Positions 12,501-23,559 of a stretch of 64,000 bases of DNA are shown here, one piece after another. Where the stretch lies: NCBI GenBank assembly GCA_037447655.1, contig JBBHKE010003220.1:35525-99524 (forward strand), read 5' to 3'. The DNA comes from Zygnema cylindricum. Taxonomy: Eukaryota; Streptophyta; Zygnematophyceae; Zygnematales; Zygnemataceae. Below the pieces are notes generated by a model. It ran no database searches and was not told where the DNA came from. It saw only the letters and a program-made list of their open reading frames with translations. Numbering within the stretch: the first letter of the stretch is position 1; every line of letters starts with the position of its first letter. The position numbers were made by a program, and so were the translations under genes.

Positions 12501-12705
12501 CAATGGTATGTTCCTTTACCATTTACAGTGCTATTGAGTATGAACCCTGTGCAACGACAATTTGCGAAGCATTTTTTCTTGCACAAAGTGATTGCTTCCT
12601 CGCGACTTCCGACAAACGAGTACGGACCGTAAATTTTCGAAGATATCGCCCTTTCCAAAATTTTCCGGTATTCGCCATGATGCTTCGCTTGTTCTGTCTT
12701 TCCTG
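9598..12705 (-). CDS. PAN / proline-rich / transmembrane protein, copy 1 (lectin-less), 5' end unresolved
   Basis: Predicted exons on the minus strand: 12,705-12,409, 11,432-11,211, 10,679-10,551 and 9,983-9,598. Donors are GTGAGT, GTAACC and GTAAAG, and every intron is phase 1. Exon A is a PAN/apple domain (LCKKKCFANCRCTGF, then CWFK). Exon B starts as PAN2 (TCQNTAVYGSVCTEYF) and switches directly to a proline run (PPPPPSPPPPP), so PAN2 is cut short and PAN3 and the lectin are absent. Exon C is a second Pro/Ser-rich linker ending SSSKG. Exon D gives a transmembrane helix (about AVVIIATLGSLCTIGGMIY) and then roughly 95 residues rich in K, N, Q, P and T. The frame also stays open leftwards of the PAN exon to about 12,826, giving a hydrophobic leader, but it has no ATG. 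It is probably a cell-surface protein with an extensin-like stalk. Its function is unknown. Confidence 0.55.
9665..9880 (+). repeat. GGTTTTT-type microsatellite translated as a K/N/Q tail on the minus strand
   Basis: Runs of TTTTTGGTTTTGG and variants fill this interval. The corresponding part of copy 2 (near 17,710-17,740) is unique sequence holding a stop codon. Read on the minus strand the array encodes the lysine/asparagine/glutamine-rich tail of the gene at 9,598-12,705. The plus-strand open frames here are rich in F/W/G and are translation artefacts. Confidence 0.7.
11960..12080 (-). promoter_or_regulatory. Intronic cluster of TGACGTGACA motifs (copy 1)
   Basis: TGACGTGACA occurs at 11,969-11,978, as an overlapping double at 12,014-12,028, and at 12,066-12,075, inside the first intron between the PAN1 and PAN2 exons. 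The same cluster is kept in copy 2 (about 22,695-22,800). TGACG is the core recognised by plant TGA-type bZIP factors. An enhancer role is inference. Confidence 0.35.
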
Positions 12706-12825
12706 CTGCAAGAAAAAAAAAGAACAGAAAAACAAACAAACAGAGGAGGAGAAGAGAAATAAGGAAAAACGGACGTACAGGAAGTGGACAAGCTGAGACA
12801 GGCGACGCCCAAATTGTTATTCCCA

Positions 12826-13400
12826 CCTCGTATATATGATTAAAGTACGCAAAAAGTATAGCACGGTACGGTCGCTGAGTGCTGTACTGTACTATGGCGT
12901 ACGCCTTACAGTACTACTGTACTTTGTTCTATCCTTGCCTTAACTTACGAAAGCGCTCATCTCTCGCTTTCTCTCCTCTTTTCCCTCCCCCTCTTACTTC
13001 GCCTCCATCTAGGAAACAACCTTCCACAGAAAATAAAACAACGTACGAAAGCCTAAATCGACAAAAACGATCTCATGAAGACTCCTATCTCTTCAGCTTC
13101 TCGTCCCTCCAATCATCTGCCACGTGGCAGCTGTCCAGTCTGACACGTGGCAGCTTCACAATTGCCACGAGGCAGGTCCACAGTCTCCTGAGAAAGCTCA
13201 AGTTTGCAATCTGACAACTTTACCACGTGGCCGCTCTACAAGTTGCAGCGTGACATCTCAGCAGTTTGACGTGGCAGCTCAACAGTGTGTCACGGTGGCA
13301 GCTCTGCACTTTGCCACGTGGCAGCTCTGCAGTCCACCTCCCATTGGCTGGTGGGAGGAACTCACCAATGTGTGCCACGTGGCGGTCGGAAGCGGAGACA
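12826..13400 (-). promoter_or_regulatory. Upstream region of copy 1 with five CACGTG palindromes
   Basis: CACGTG occurs at 13,121, 13,144, 13,224, 13,315 and 13,376, mostly as CCACGTGGC followed by AGCTC-like sequence. A CCAAT box (minus strand, near 13,342) lies among them. A TATATA-like stretch at about 12,832-12,838 lies just right of the open coding frame. CACGTG is the plant G-box bound by bHLH and bZIP factors. The same block recurs upstream of copies 2 and 3, which supports a conserved promoter. Confidence 0.5.
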
Positions 13401-15480
13401 GCTGTGACGGGAGACAGGAAATGGAAAAAGACAAAGAAAAAAGAAACGCAAAGGAGAGAGGAAAGAAGTCAGCAGAGAGGGATGGATGAACAAGGTGTTG
13501 GAAAGATTGCAAAAGAGTGTCAATTTAAAACATCGCAGGTCCTTCGATTTTCGGCAAAATAAGGAACTTTCTACAAGGCTTGGTGAACAATATGAACTTT
13601 TATGTTTATATTATTTTGTTGCAAGTCACGAGTCTTGCAGCTATGATCTCCGCCACAACAAACGAGTGTCACGAGGATTGCTGTTCAGTGCTTCCATCAT
13701 TATGTTTTTCGTGACGTCACCTAATCCGTTGGTAAAAAAGAGGATGGCGAGCAACAGAAAGGGACGCGAGCCTTGGCTGCGAGAGCGGGAGACCTCCATC
13801 TCCAGCATGAAAATTGGCCCTTGTATGGCGAAGAAGGCGAGGAAAAATTTAGTGCCAAAAGAGATTAGAGCTCTCTAAAGCTAGAAGGAAAGCGTTCTTC
13901 TCTTTAGAAGATGGAATGAAGCTGTGTGGTACAGATTCGGTTGTGAAAGGGGTCACCAACCGCGTTTCTCAAGCACTCACGTGCTCTCAGAATATTCTCG
14001 GAACGCGGGATACAGCGTCCAAAATTCCAAATTCACTGCCAGGTGTCGTAATGTGTCGCGTCGCTTTCCGTACGATGATTCAAATAACGTGGACGAATAA
14101 TGAACCCTGATTGTTTCATCTGTACCTTCTTGTTAGACTTCCATGTGAGAATCGTACTGCTGTTGAAGCTATGTTGCGGTTCAGTTCGGTTCCGGTGAGG
14201 TCATAACAGTTCTAGTCGCTGTTTCGTTTGGCCCTGTACAGTCAAACAGTTATTCAGTGCATAGAAATTTTGTTACCACGCGCGTTCGTAGTGCGGTACA
14301 CAGTTCCGGTGTAATTGTTTTCGTTAGGCGTGTTTTGTACGGCTCCGCGCGCCAGAATGTTTTGAACGGCGCACGTCCGCTTGTGGACCGCGGCGCCTTC
14401 CTGTCTGCTTACCTTATGGTGTGTTTCCATGTGTTAAAGTAAGGGTGTTTTCTTGTCTTTTTCGTTCAAAACAGAGCCTGCAACCAGAAAATCTTTATTA
14501 CAATTTGTGTCATCGTGAAACTCAAAATGTACTAAGGCTTGTCTTCTTGCCCTTTTTTACCCACTACCACGTCACTCCGGCCCATCTTCAAACTTTATCT
14601 AAAAGGACTCGCGAGTCGATTTTATTTAAAGTAACGGTTGAACCACGAATAGGATTGTATTTTTGCGTGTGTAAAATTTAAAAAAATCTCTACAAAAAGA
14701 GGAGTACACAACAAAAAAAAAACATTGTCCGTACCCAACTTGTACGGATGTTTTTTTCTGTACAAGGGTCGTGGAGGGTTCTCGAGCAACAGATGCCATT
14801 TTGCAAAAGCGAAGTCTATGAAGGCGCCTCTCTCTCTCCTTCACACACTATCAGTTTTATATCTCACTTTTTGGAACAAAACACGACAATATTGGTATGC
14901 AATGAAGAGCCTTGGAAAATGATTTTTTTGACTAACTTTGGGCATGTTTTGATGGCAAGTCAAGGGTAAAAAGTTGAAAAAACGAAATTGAGAAGCCATG
15001 GCTAAAAGTTCTTGAATGAATGACGTCGACGTTGTCAAAAGTGAGCATGAAGTCACAATGTCACAAAACCCTGAGCATCTACAATGTCACAAAAAACTAG
15101 GCGTCTACAACTGCCGCTATTTTGTAAACGTCAGAAATTGTCGCGAGTTCTATAGTCGTCTACAATCGTCACAAATTTTACCCTCATCTACAACCATCAC
15201 AGTTTAAAAAACGATTATTATTCGGTGGTTTATTATCATTTGACTCACGATGAAGCTTAAACCTTCACATTTCAGCTGTGTTTATCTTATAATGTTGCTT
15301 TTCCCGCGGATATTTATTTCATTTATTTCTCGAGACACGAAACCAACGTTTTCTTTGCTTGTACTGGCAATCAGCACTACCCATCACCATTACAATAATG
15401 GGAATTTTTAGGTAATGTGAAATTAGAATACATAATACAAATGTACTGTTGGGATATGTGGCAGGCTGTTGTCCACTCTC
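13400..15480. other. Duplicated non-coding flank of copy 1
   Basis: Sequence upstream of the promoter block is shared with copy 2 (13,490-14,130 with 24,440-25,180; 14,640-15,200 with 25,840-26,360). Open frames here are short and shift between the copies (for example 13,486-13,878), so I do not call a gene. Positions 15,200-15,480 hold nothing recognisable. Confidence 0.45.
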
Positions 15481-15865
15481 TTAACTAGTGTTATTAACAC
15501 TATTTTATGATTTTCTATCAAAAAAAGGTATCGACCGAGGTAGAGTTGTTATTTATAATAGGGATGGGTGGTGTAGCATTGCTTTGTTGCAAAGGAAGGA
15601 TAGTGGTGTCATGATTGCGCTTTTTAGTACATTTGTTTCGCAAACCGAAGAACAAAAAAGACACTATTCCATTACGATCATGTTGTATACGATCATATTG
15701 TAATCATCTTTGCTGCTGCATCATGACAAATCCCAACAGCAAAACATAATACAATATGTTCATAATGGAATACCGCCCTAAGAACCACTGCCTCAGAGTG
15801 CTTTGTTGTTCAAGCACGGTGGTGCAAAATATTGGTGAAGAGCCGGAAATAAGGATAATAACAAT
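15480..15865. repeat. Dispersed repeat, left flank of hAT-2
   Basis: Positions 15,480-15,760 match 3,560-3,840. Positions 15,770-15,865 match the reverse complement of about 7,115-7,210. It is therefore a mosaic of two repeats, interrupted by hAT-2 at 15,866. Confidence 0.5.
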
Positions 15866-17073
15866 TAGTGTTGGGTATTGGGTAATTTCGATATTTGATA
15901 TATTTATATTGAATATCGATCGGTCAGGGTCCTCGATATATCTTATCGAGACCATTATAAAATATCGCGACGATTATCGCTATATGTAGTACTTTTTAAA
16001 TTTTTTATTTTATATAATATGTTATTTTACCGAAAAGTAAAAATTATGTGCACCGTGAGACGCCACGTACGACGTGTTTACCCCGTAACTTCACGATAAA
16101 CGCCGCAAAACCGCAAAAAAAATACTGAGGGTAGAATTCCATTAGACGAAAAGTGGTGGACGCCGTACGTTTTGGTACATTGTCGTACAAAGCCGTACCT
16201 TAAATTTTTTTTTTCAGCCGAAACATCGTTACTGGAAAGCTGTCGGGAGGCTCCAAGGATGTAGGCGTAATTCCTGGCCGTTGGATATTTCTCCCTCTCC
16301 CTCTCCCTCTCCCTCTCCCTCTCCCTCTCCCTCTTTGTTTCAACCAAGAAATTTTAGCTTTCTCCATGGATTCCCAAGGGATAGGAGGCAGCATGGGAGG
16401 TTTAGAGGATGATGACACCCAGCTACTTCCAGATATGGAAACTATACACATGGAAAACTCATTAATATATATATATATATATAAATAACCAATATGAATG
16501 TGGAAATATGGGTTACTTGTGGCCACATATTGATTTATATTATATATATTGGAATTGGTATTGGAATTATATTGTATTTTTTGAATGGTAAAAAATGTGG
16601 ATTTTTAATTTTATTGATGTTATAATTAGAAGTGTAATTTCACAAATTTGGAATAGCAGGTAATACTACCAGCTGCAGTAGCACTAGTACTAGCAGCTGC
16701 AGCTAGTACTACCAGCTGCAGCACTAGTACTAGCAGCTGCTGGTAGTACTACCAGCTGCAGCACTAATACTAGCAGCTGCAGCTGGTACTACCAGCTGCA
16801 GTAGCACTAGTACTAGCAGCTGCAGCTAGTACTACCAGCTGCAGCACTAGTACTAGCAGTATCAGCTAGTACTACCAGCTACAGAAGCAGCAGTACTGGC
16901 AGCAGACTACAAAAAAAAAACCTAGAAATTCATTCGATATATCGTGATATATTATATTGGCGATATATTGGCTAAATATCGCGATATTTTGATAATCGAT
17001 ATATCGATTATCGGGTACCTAAAATTTCGGTACATATTGAATATCGGCAAGTGGTCCTCGATACCCAACACTA
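15866..17073. mobile_element. hAT-type non-autonomous element hAT-2 with perfect target duplication
   Basis: Terminal inverted repeats read TAGTGTTGGGTAT at the left and its reverse complement at the right (17,061-17,073). An identical 8-bp direct repeat ATAACAAT flanks the element on both sides (15,858-15,865 and 17,074-17,081). A paralogous empty site lies at about 7,100 on the minus strand. The interior has subterminal ATATCGATAT-like palindromes, a CCCTCT microsatellite (about 16,288-16,334), and a minisatellite of alternating AGCTGCAG and ACTAGTACTAGC blocks (about 16,660-16,905). No transposase is present. Confidence 0.85.
16660..16905. repeat. Palindrome-rich minisatellite inside hAT-2
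   Basis: Units combine CAGCTGCAG with CACTAGTACTAGCAGCTGC and TAGTACTACCAGC. The motifs are themselves self-complementary (CAGCTG, CTGCAG, ACTAGT, AGTACT), so the tract can fold into hairpins. It is confined to hAT-2 and is not seen in hAT-1. Confidence 0.7.
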
Positions 17074-17732
17074 ATAACAATGATAATAATGGGATTTGAA
17101 CGTTTCATCCTGAAGCCTATCAAAGGAAAAATCGTTTTTACTCAACATGTAACGTCATTATTATGAGTTTAGATGCAGAACCATACAGGCGAATTTTACA
17201 TTCTAGTGCATTATATGACATTGTAATGACAGGCCACTGGAATTAGTTTTCCTACACAACCTCACTTAGGGTATTGGGCGAGGGCATGGGATATATTTTA
17301 GGGCGTTTAAGGTTTCCAATCGAGCTTAGTTTTTAGGTTTTAAGATTTTTGGAATCTATGTGGGTTTATAGTGAATCGATTGGTGTGTTTCTATTCTTAT
17401 CCGTTCAGTTATTTGCGTTCCTTTGTCAGTATTTCTCTATTATTTTTGTTCATTACATACCGCATCAATGCATTACATAAAAGTTGTTGATCAACATTTT
17501 CGGCCCAGTAGGGTTTTGGATGCCGTGAAAACTTTATTAGAAAATAATACAAAAGACCTTTTAAATCGCGGTTGTCCAGTCAACTCAAAAGTACAAGACC
17601 AGGTGCATATTTACACACCGAAGTACATCTACACCCAGAAGTACTTCTACGAAAAATACCACACTACAACTAACCTGACTCTAACTACATCATCTGAATT
17701 TGTACTTCTCACATGATTTTCTAATTCATTGG

Positions 17733-20700
17733 TTATCTATTTTGCTGTGTACAGCATACTATAGTTTTATATATCGATCCCACAATGGTACATACACCTG
17801 CTATAATTCCAATTATCAGACCAGCTTGGTTCCCAGCCTCGTCGATCCAAGCACCTGCCAAAGAATGCGAAATTCGAAACAAGTACACCGCCCATCTCCG
17901 TTAGGGTTTGACATTTTCCAGGCACTCAAAAGTACATTTTCTCGTCACAGAGTTCTCCTATTCTCAATCGTGACATCACTTTTGAAAGGTGAGACTGTTC
18001 CTCTAACGAAAGAAATCCGAAGGTTGATAATAAAGATAAAGATGTTTTAAGGGAAGAAAATTGTCATACATCTAACAGCAATGGGAAGCGTAGAGGTTAA
18101 AACAAGATGGTTAAAAATTAATCAAAAACTGAACCATTGACTGTAAACTTGGAAAACAACATTGCAAACGAGCCTACAAATTCCAAAAATATAAGAAATG
18201 AAAAAGAAAAAAAAAACTGAAGAGAAATAAAGAAAAAAAAAAGTGGTGATTTGCCAGTGTGACTAAGGTTTCTTGCGACAAATACAACAATTTACAGGTG
18301 CCATTTCTGTATGTCTTGATGCTAATAATGCTCGATATAATTGCTGTGTTATCTTACTATATTAGAATATGAATTGTTTTCGCTGAACAAAAAATATTTT
18401 TCTAAACTGTCTCTCAGTTTAGGCTTTACCTTTAGAAGAAGATGGAAGTGGTGGTTGAGAAACAGGAGGTGATAAATCAGGAGCTTGAGGAGGTTGGGAA
18501 ACAGAAATCAGGGATTCCGGAGGTGGAAAAGCAAGAGGTGATGTTGATGAATCACTCACTGAAAGAGCCAAACAGAAAAAGTTAAGAGGATGATTCAAAA
18601 ACATAGCTTATAACTTTCAGATCCAAAATGCTAATCCAACTAAGGTGATATGTTCATCAGTGTCTTAAACACTGTTCGATAAAAAATAAACTTGCAAAAG
18701 CTAATGATTTGCCAAGTCCAAACCCGCGTGGAATTTTTTTACTTCACTGTTATAATAACATCATTAGCATCCCAATTTGAAAATCATCCCACACACCATT
18801 GAAGATATTCAACACTTCACCAGAAAAACAAGGCATAATCCAAGTTGAAAAGTGTCTTTATGGTAACAATGCTCACTCTAAATATTCTATTAAACTAACG
18901 CAAAAAAAGCATACAACATTGAACAACAACATTGTACAAGTATCTCTGTAGTAATAATGCTCACCATAATTAGTGTGCATTGTTTTAAAGTATTAAAGGG
19001 GGAATGTGAGTACTTGGCAAAAACTATTTTCCTTGACTGACTTCCATTTTAGAGTTTACCTTTAGAAGAAGATGGAGGTGGTAGTTCTAAAACAGGAGGT
19101 GATGATGTAGGAGCTTGAGGTGGAGGAGGTGCAGGAGGTAAAGGTGAAGGAGGTGAAGGAGGTGGAGGAGGTGAAACCTTGGAACTCACTGAAAGATTCA
19201 AAGGGGAAAAGGTTAGAAACAGCCGAGAATAGATTCGGTTTTTGATCTAAATCGATTAGGTGATGTGTTTCTTCAACTAATGTGCCATAAATGTCAAACA
19301 TGCTTTTTTTTCACAAAAACTGAATTTCAAAATTTAGCTATAACATTGTAGTCGTACTTATGATCATGACAAATCTTAGTATGATATTTCAAAAAGGCAC
19401 ACTTGCAACTGACAGCCAGCCCGGCCACCGAACACTTTAAAAGCCGAAACTTGCGGCTCAGATTCTGGCAAAAATACTTTGATCAAAGGAGTTTTTCATG
19501 ACCAATGCCCAAAAGTTACCTTTCCTATCTTTGATCTCTGACAACTATGTTTGATTCTCCTTTAACATACTTCATGTACAAGGATGACGGCGGTTTGTAC
19601 CATTGTCAACAATTATAACTGTCAAATGTCTGTCTGTTTAACAGTTCACACAAAATTATTTCTTAGTCATCAGAGGGGCCAAGATACTCGTGCTTAATAC
19701 TTGCAGTATTTTAACAATATTAGATAATAAAATCTAATTATTAAAATAGCTGTAAGGGGAAATGGAAGCTAGTCACGTTCTTCGGTATGGCTTTAATACA
19801 ATACCTGTGAAACTGCTTTCAAATCTCCAACTGCCAATCTCATGAGTGTCGTAACAAGAGTCAGTTCCAGCTGAGAATCCCACGTATGCCCCAGTAACTG
19901 TTTGACACGTGGTACATGGAGATGGTCTCACCAACTCGCAAAGTGACTTTTTGTAAGTAAGCAAAGGCGTTGTGGGCTTTGATTCCTCGTTGTTGAGGTA
20001 CACTTGCAAAATTTGACTTGTATCATTATAGTCCACCCATGCATTCTTGGTGGACTGAAAATCATCCAAAATAGCTGTCTTGCTGGATGTCACTGGTGCA
20101 TAAAGAAAGTTTTCACGTATGCCCACGTATCTTCCTTCCGGATCGTAAGTGTTCCTATTGGTGTCAAAAATAATGGTAAGACTACCCGCAACAGGCTGAC
20201 CTGTGTAATCCAGTGCCATTGATTCCCCGCTCCCTCCCAGGTAGGAGAAGTCTACGTTTGAACCAAGAAAGGTGAAGGCAAAGCCATCCCCATGGCAACT
20301 AATATTGTCGTTGTAGATTCTGAAGGAGAATTGCACACTAAATGAAGTTGCTTGACACCCATCAGTGGCACTATCTTGAAGCAATGGGACCAAATCCTTA
20401 TAGAATGCTCGTCCCCCTAGAAAACCACTACCAGTTGTAAGTTGCAGTCGGGAGGAATCGAGGCGAGATGATCCACTTAAGATAAACATTGTAGAATCAT
20501 CAAATTGCAAAAATGAGAACGTCGTGGTACCTGACGGATGACGAAAGTTGACCAAAAGCAAGGAAAATGGATAAGTACACACACATGGGATTGTACAGCC
20601 AGAAAACCAAGGACGTACTCTTTTATAGCTCAACAAACCGTTAGAATGAGTGCAACCATCAGTACTATACCAGATAGAGCTTGGTAGAATTACCATAACT

Positions 20701-23429
20701 ATATGGTCAAAGGAGAAGACTAAACCAGTGGAGTCAACCATAAGTGTATATTAATACATTTTAACTATCACTATGTGTGTGTGTGAGAGGAAGAAGGGGG
20801 TGTAAGCAAGCATAAGGACCTGGATTAATTGCAAAAGCTTAATATTTTTTTTTGCAATATTCTAGCCTAAATTATTTATTATTCATAGCTTTTTACACAA
20901 AAGCGTCAAAATGGAATGCGTGATATTCCCAAACTAAGGACAAAACAGGTAGAATCACAAAAGTACAGACGTGAATCTGTGATTTAGAGTATGTCAAGCC
21001 ATTGGTAAATGGAAAACTTACTTGGAGTTTTCAAGTAGAAATACCCATAGCCAACGTCATTCCAAGACGATCTATCAATTCCCGACTTTATCCAGCATTC
21101 GTTCTCCGTTCCAATCCTAAAGCCCATACAAGCACATAACTCTGTGCACTTCCTTTCACATTCCGAAATGGTCGCATTATAATATGCATAGTCATATCCG
21201 GGAGCATTGATATTGGGGTACTCTGAGTAAAAATACTGAGTAACATTGCACACTTGAGGATCTGCAGTAAAAATGACAAGACAGACAAAATGTTTTAAAG
21301 ATGTTTTTGTCAACAGATGAACAGAGAACCAAACATCATGAAAGAATGTAAGTATAGAAATTGTGCCTTTACCGTATCCAAAAAACCTAAATATTTGCAA
21401 TGGTACAAAACCAGGATACCAGGATCCTGGCAGAAACGAGGATTTGCCCTAGGAGTTGCCCTTAGCAACTTGTGACAAATGAGGAGTTTGATTTCGTGTC
21501 GTTCACTACCCTACTTTGCATTGAAGCAGATGGAGGAGATTACAAGATGGATTACAATCTAATGATGTGATAGAATACAAGAAGCTGATATGCAATGCAA
21601 CTCATATCAAATTTGAAGATACTTGATGCAGTGCATCCAAAGCTGGAATATGATACTCTTGTCAATTTCGAAATCTCCTAAACGCCATTAGTTAAAGAAT
21701 ATTATTCATTAGACAATGGACCCAACTAGGAATAAGCAGTGAATGAACATACAATTGTTGACCATTAATATATGATACTGTATCACAATGCAAAAAACAA
21801 GAACCAATCATCTGCCAAATATAACGTGAATTGGTTGAAGACAAGAACATGTGAAATTGATGAATGAGAAGTTTGGGATAAGAGCCTTACTTGGACGTTT
21901 TACATACAAAATATAAGCAGTGTCTATCGTCAACTTGGATTCCACTTCGATGAAATATTTGAGCCAACACCTGTCAGGCGACAAATTGAAGCCCTTGCAG
22001 TTGCAATCTTTGCCGCATACACCCGCACAGAAGTTCCATGCATCGCCCCGACTGTAATCTGTAACGATATACCCTATGATATCGTTCCCAGGGGAGTCCC
22101 TTTCTCCAAACTCCTGCCAGAAAAAGTATTCTGTGCATACTGAACCATGTACACCAGTGTTTTGACATGTTAGTTCTTGATGGTTTGAGTAATCATTCAT
22201 CTTTTAAAATATTCAAAAAAATGTACATGTAACTTGTACGGTTCTTTTTATTTTTGAATCATATTGACTAAGAGTTTCTGGGGCATAATATGAGTTTAGG
22301 AATGCGACCAATGTATACCAATTCCCTGTACAAAAACCTGACAGTTCTTGTAGAAAAATGGCGAAACTAACAACACTACGGTTCGTAACTTTAAGGAATA
22401 AAAAATACGACATCTGTTGGCAGAAACTGAAGTCAACTACACCGTAGTGAATTATTAACGTTAACACTTAGAATTAACTACACTGACTTATGTTTTGCAA
22501 CCTAGCTTACTGTGGGCAATGCAGTCAATTCGACAGAAAAAGCAAAAAATTGCATAAACTGGTTAATGAATGACACGCATCTGAAATTTGACAGGATTAG
22601 AGACTCATAAGTGTGTTCCCTGAATCCAGTATTAAAGCAAGAAGTTACTTGACAAATTCCTGCTCTGTTCGTACTCCAATATGACAGCAGGATGTGACGT
22701 GACACACCACTGTTCTCATTCGTGTGTTACAGCAGGTTTGAAGTGACGTGACATAGCACTGCAGAGTTATTTCAGCATTACAGAAGGGTGTGACGTGACA
22801 TACCACTGCTGTCCTCCTGCAGAATGCGAGTCTTTCTCGATGCTCGCGTGTGATTGGCCAGCTTTTGAACCAAGGCCCTTCTTATCCGACATGGCGATTC
22901 TGCGGAAAGACCGATGGGACAAAAATTAGAATTGCTGACTGAACAGCGTTACAAATAGTGCGGAGAAAATGTGAGGATAGTATATTTTAGGGTTTGATAA
23001 TTTCTGTTTTTTTTTTTTTTTCTGCTCTTCCAGAAGCTAGTTTGCTGCATACCTGTTCCTAAAACTCAGGTTTAAGCTTTACCAAAAAAATGAGTGACTG
23101 GAAAGGGAAGGAAAGGAGGAACTCACTCGCAAGCCGCCGATAGAAGTCGAATACTTCTCCGAATTTCTGATCGGCTTTTGAGTTTATTTGGAAGTCTCCT
23201 GTCGAGATTTTGAGCCAACAACGGAACGTTCTTTCGCCATTTCCCGCGCCATTGAATATGAACCCCGCGCAGCGACAAATTGCGGAGCATTTATTCTGGC
23301 ACAAAGCGATGGCTGCCTCGCGACTTCCGACAAACGAGTACGGACCGTAATCTTTCGGAGATATCGCCCTTCGGGGAATTGATATTCTCCGGTATTCGCC
23401 ATGATCCTTTGCTTCCCCTGTCTTTCCTG
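17733..23429 (-). CDS. Triple-PAN / legume-lectin / proline-rich / transmembrane protein, copy 2, 5' end unresolved
   Basis: Predicted minus-strand exons: 23,429-23,127; 22,175-21,891; 21,261-21,022; 20,530-19,805; 19,188-19,060; 18,558-18,430; 17,854-17,733. Together they give about 644 codons to a TAA stop. Donors include GTGAGT, GTAAGG, GTAAGT and GTATTG. Acceptors end in CAG except for AAG before PAN2. Every intron is phase 1 and every internal exon is a multiple of three. Order: PAN1 (LCQNKCSAICRCAGF, CWLK), PAN2 (FCAGVCGKDCNCKGF, CWLK), PAN3 (CERKCTELCACMGF, CWIK), legume lectin, two Pro/Ser exons, and a transmembrane exon (AGLIIGIIAGVCTIVGSIY) with a short CCTQQNR tail. There is no kinase. 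It is likely a cell-surface carbohydrate- or protein-binding receptor-like protein. Open sequence to 23,553 gives a hydrophobic leader without ATG. The true start, perhaps an upstream exon, is not found. Confidence 0.65.
19805..20530 (-). other. Exon encoding the legume-type (L-type) lectin domain
   Basis: The exon spans about 242 codons. Landmarks in order are FSFLQFDDSTMF at the start, SFSVQFSFRIYN, the GDGFAFTFLG strand, SGESMALDYTG, the metal-binding loop FDTNRNTYDPEGRYVGI, NAWVDYND, VGFSAGTDS and IGSWRFESS. In classical legume lectins the loop ends HIGI/HVGI with a metal-ligand His. Here it is YVGI, while the Asp, Asn and second Asp are kept, so metal and sugar binding may be altered. 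Extra Cys pairs (for example CTTC) suggest a secreted, disulphide-bonded form. The upstream extension of the open frame to 20,741 is intronic by the splice model. Confidence 0.75.
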
Positions 23430-23559
23430 CTGCAAGAAAAAATAACGAACGAAACACAACAAAACAAGCAATCGAACAGACGCCAAAAAGAGAAATGAGG
23501 ACAAACGGACGTAAGCGAAGAGAGGCAGGCGACGCCCAAATTGTTATTCCCACCTCTTA

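Larger units (their letters stand above)
8720..15200. repeat. Segmental duplication, copy 1
   Basis: This block is colinear with 17,200-26,370 apart from indels. Anchors are 8,760-9,040 with 17,250-17,540 (CATGGGATATATTTTAGGGC, GTTGATCAACATTTTCGGCC), 9,900-11,350 with 17,780-19,180, 11,440-12,850 with 22,190-23,580, 12,950-14,130 with 23,940-25,180, and 14,640-15,200 with about 25,840-26,360. It contains one minus-strand gene and its promoter. The main differences are a deletion of about 3 kb at 11,365 (lectin and PAN3) and the absence of the MITEs found in copy 2. Confidence 0.8.

Noticed and set aside
13124-13562. Plus-strand open frames through the G-box block, also in copies 2 and 3
   Set aside because: The frames shift between copies and consist of repeated CACGTGGCAGCT translated as HVAAL/TWQL. 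No start or domain is conserved.
16078-16526. Minus-strand open frames with (RE)n repeats in hAT-2
   Set aside because: They come from the CCCTCT microsatellite and have no transposase motif.
23184-23400. Alternative ATG frame through the PAN1 exon (MANTGEYQFPEGRYL)
   Set aside because: It starts with ATG but stops before the splice donor in copy 2 and earlier in copy 1. The PAN frame keeps the cysteine pattern, the intron phase and multiple-of-three indels across copies.
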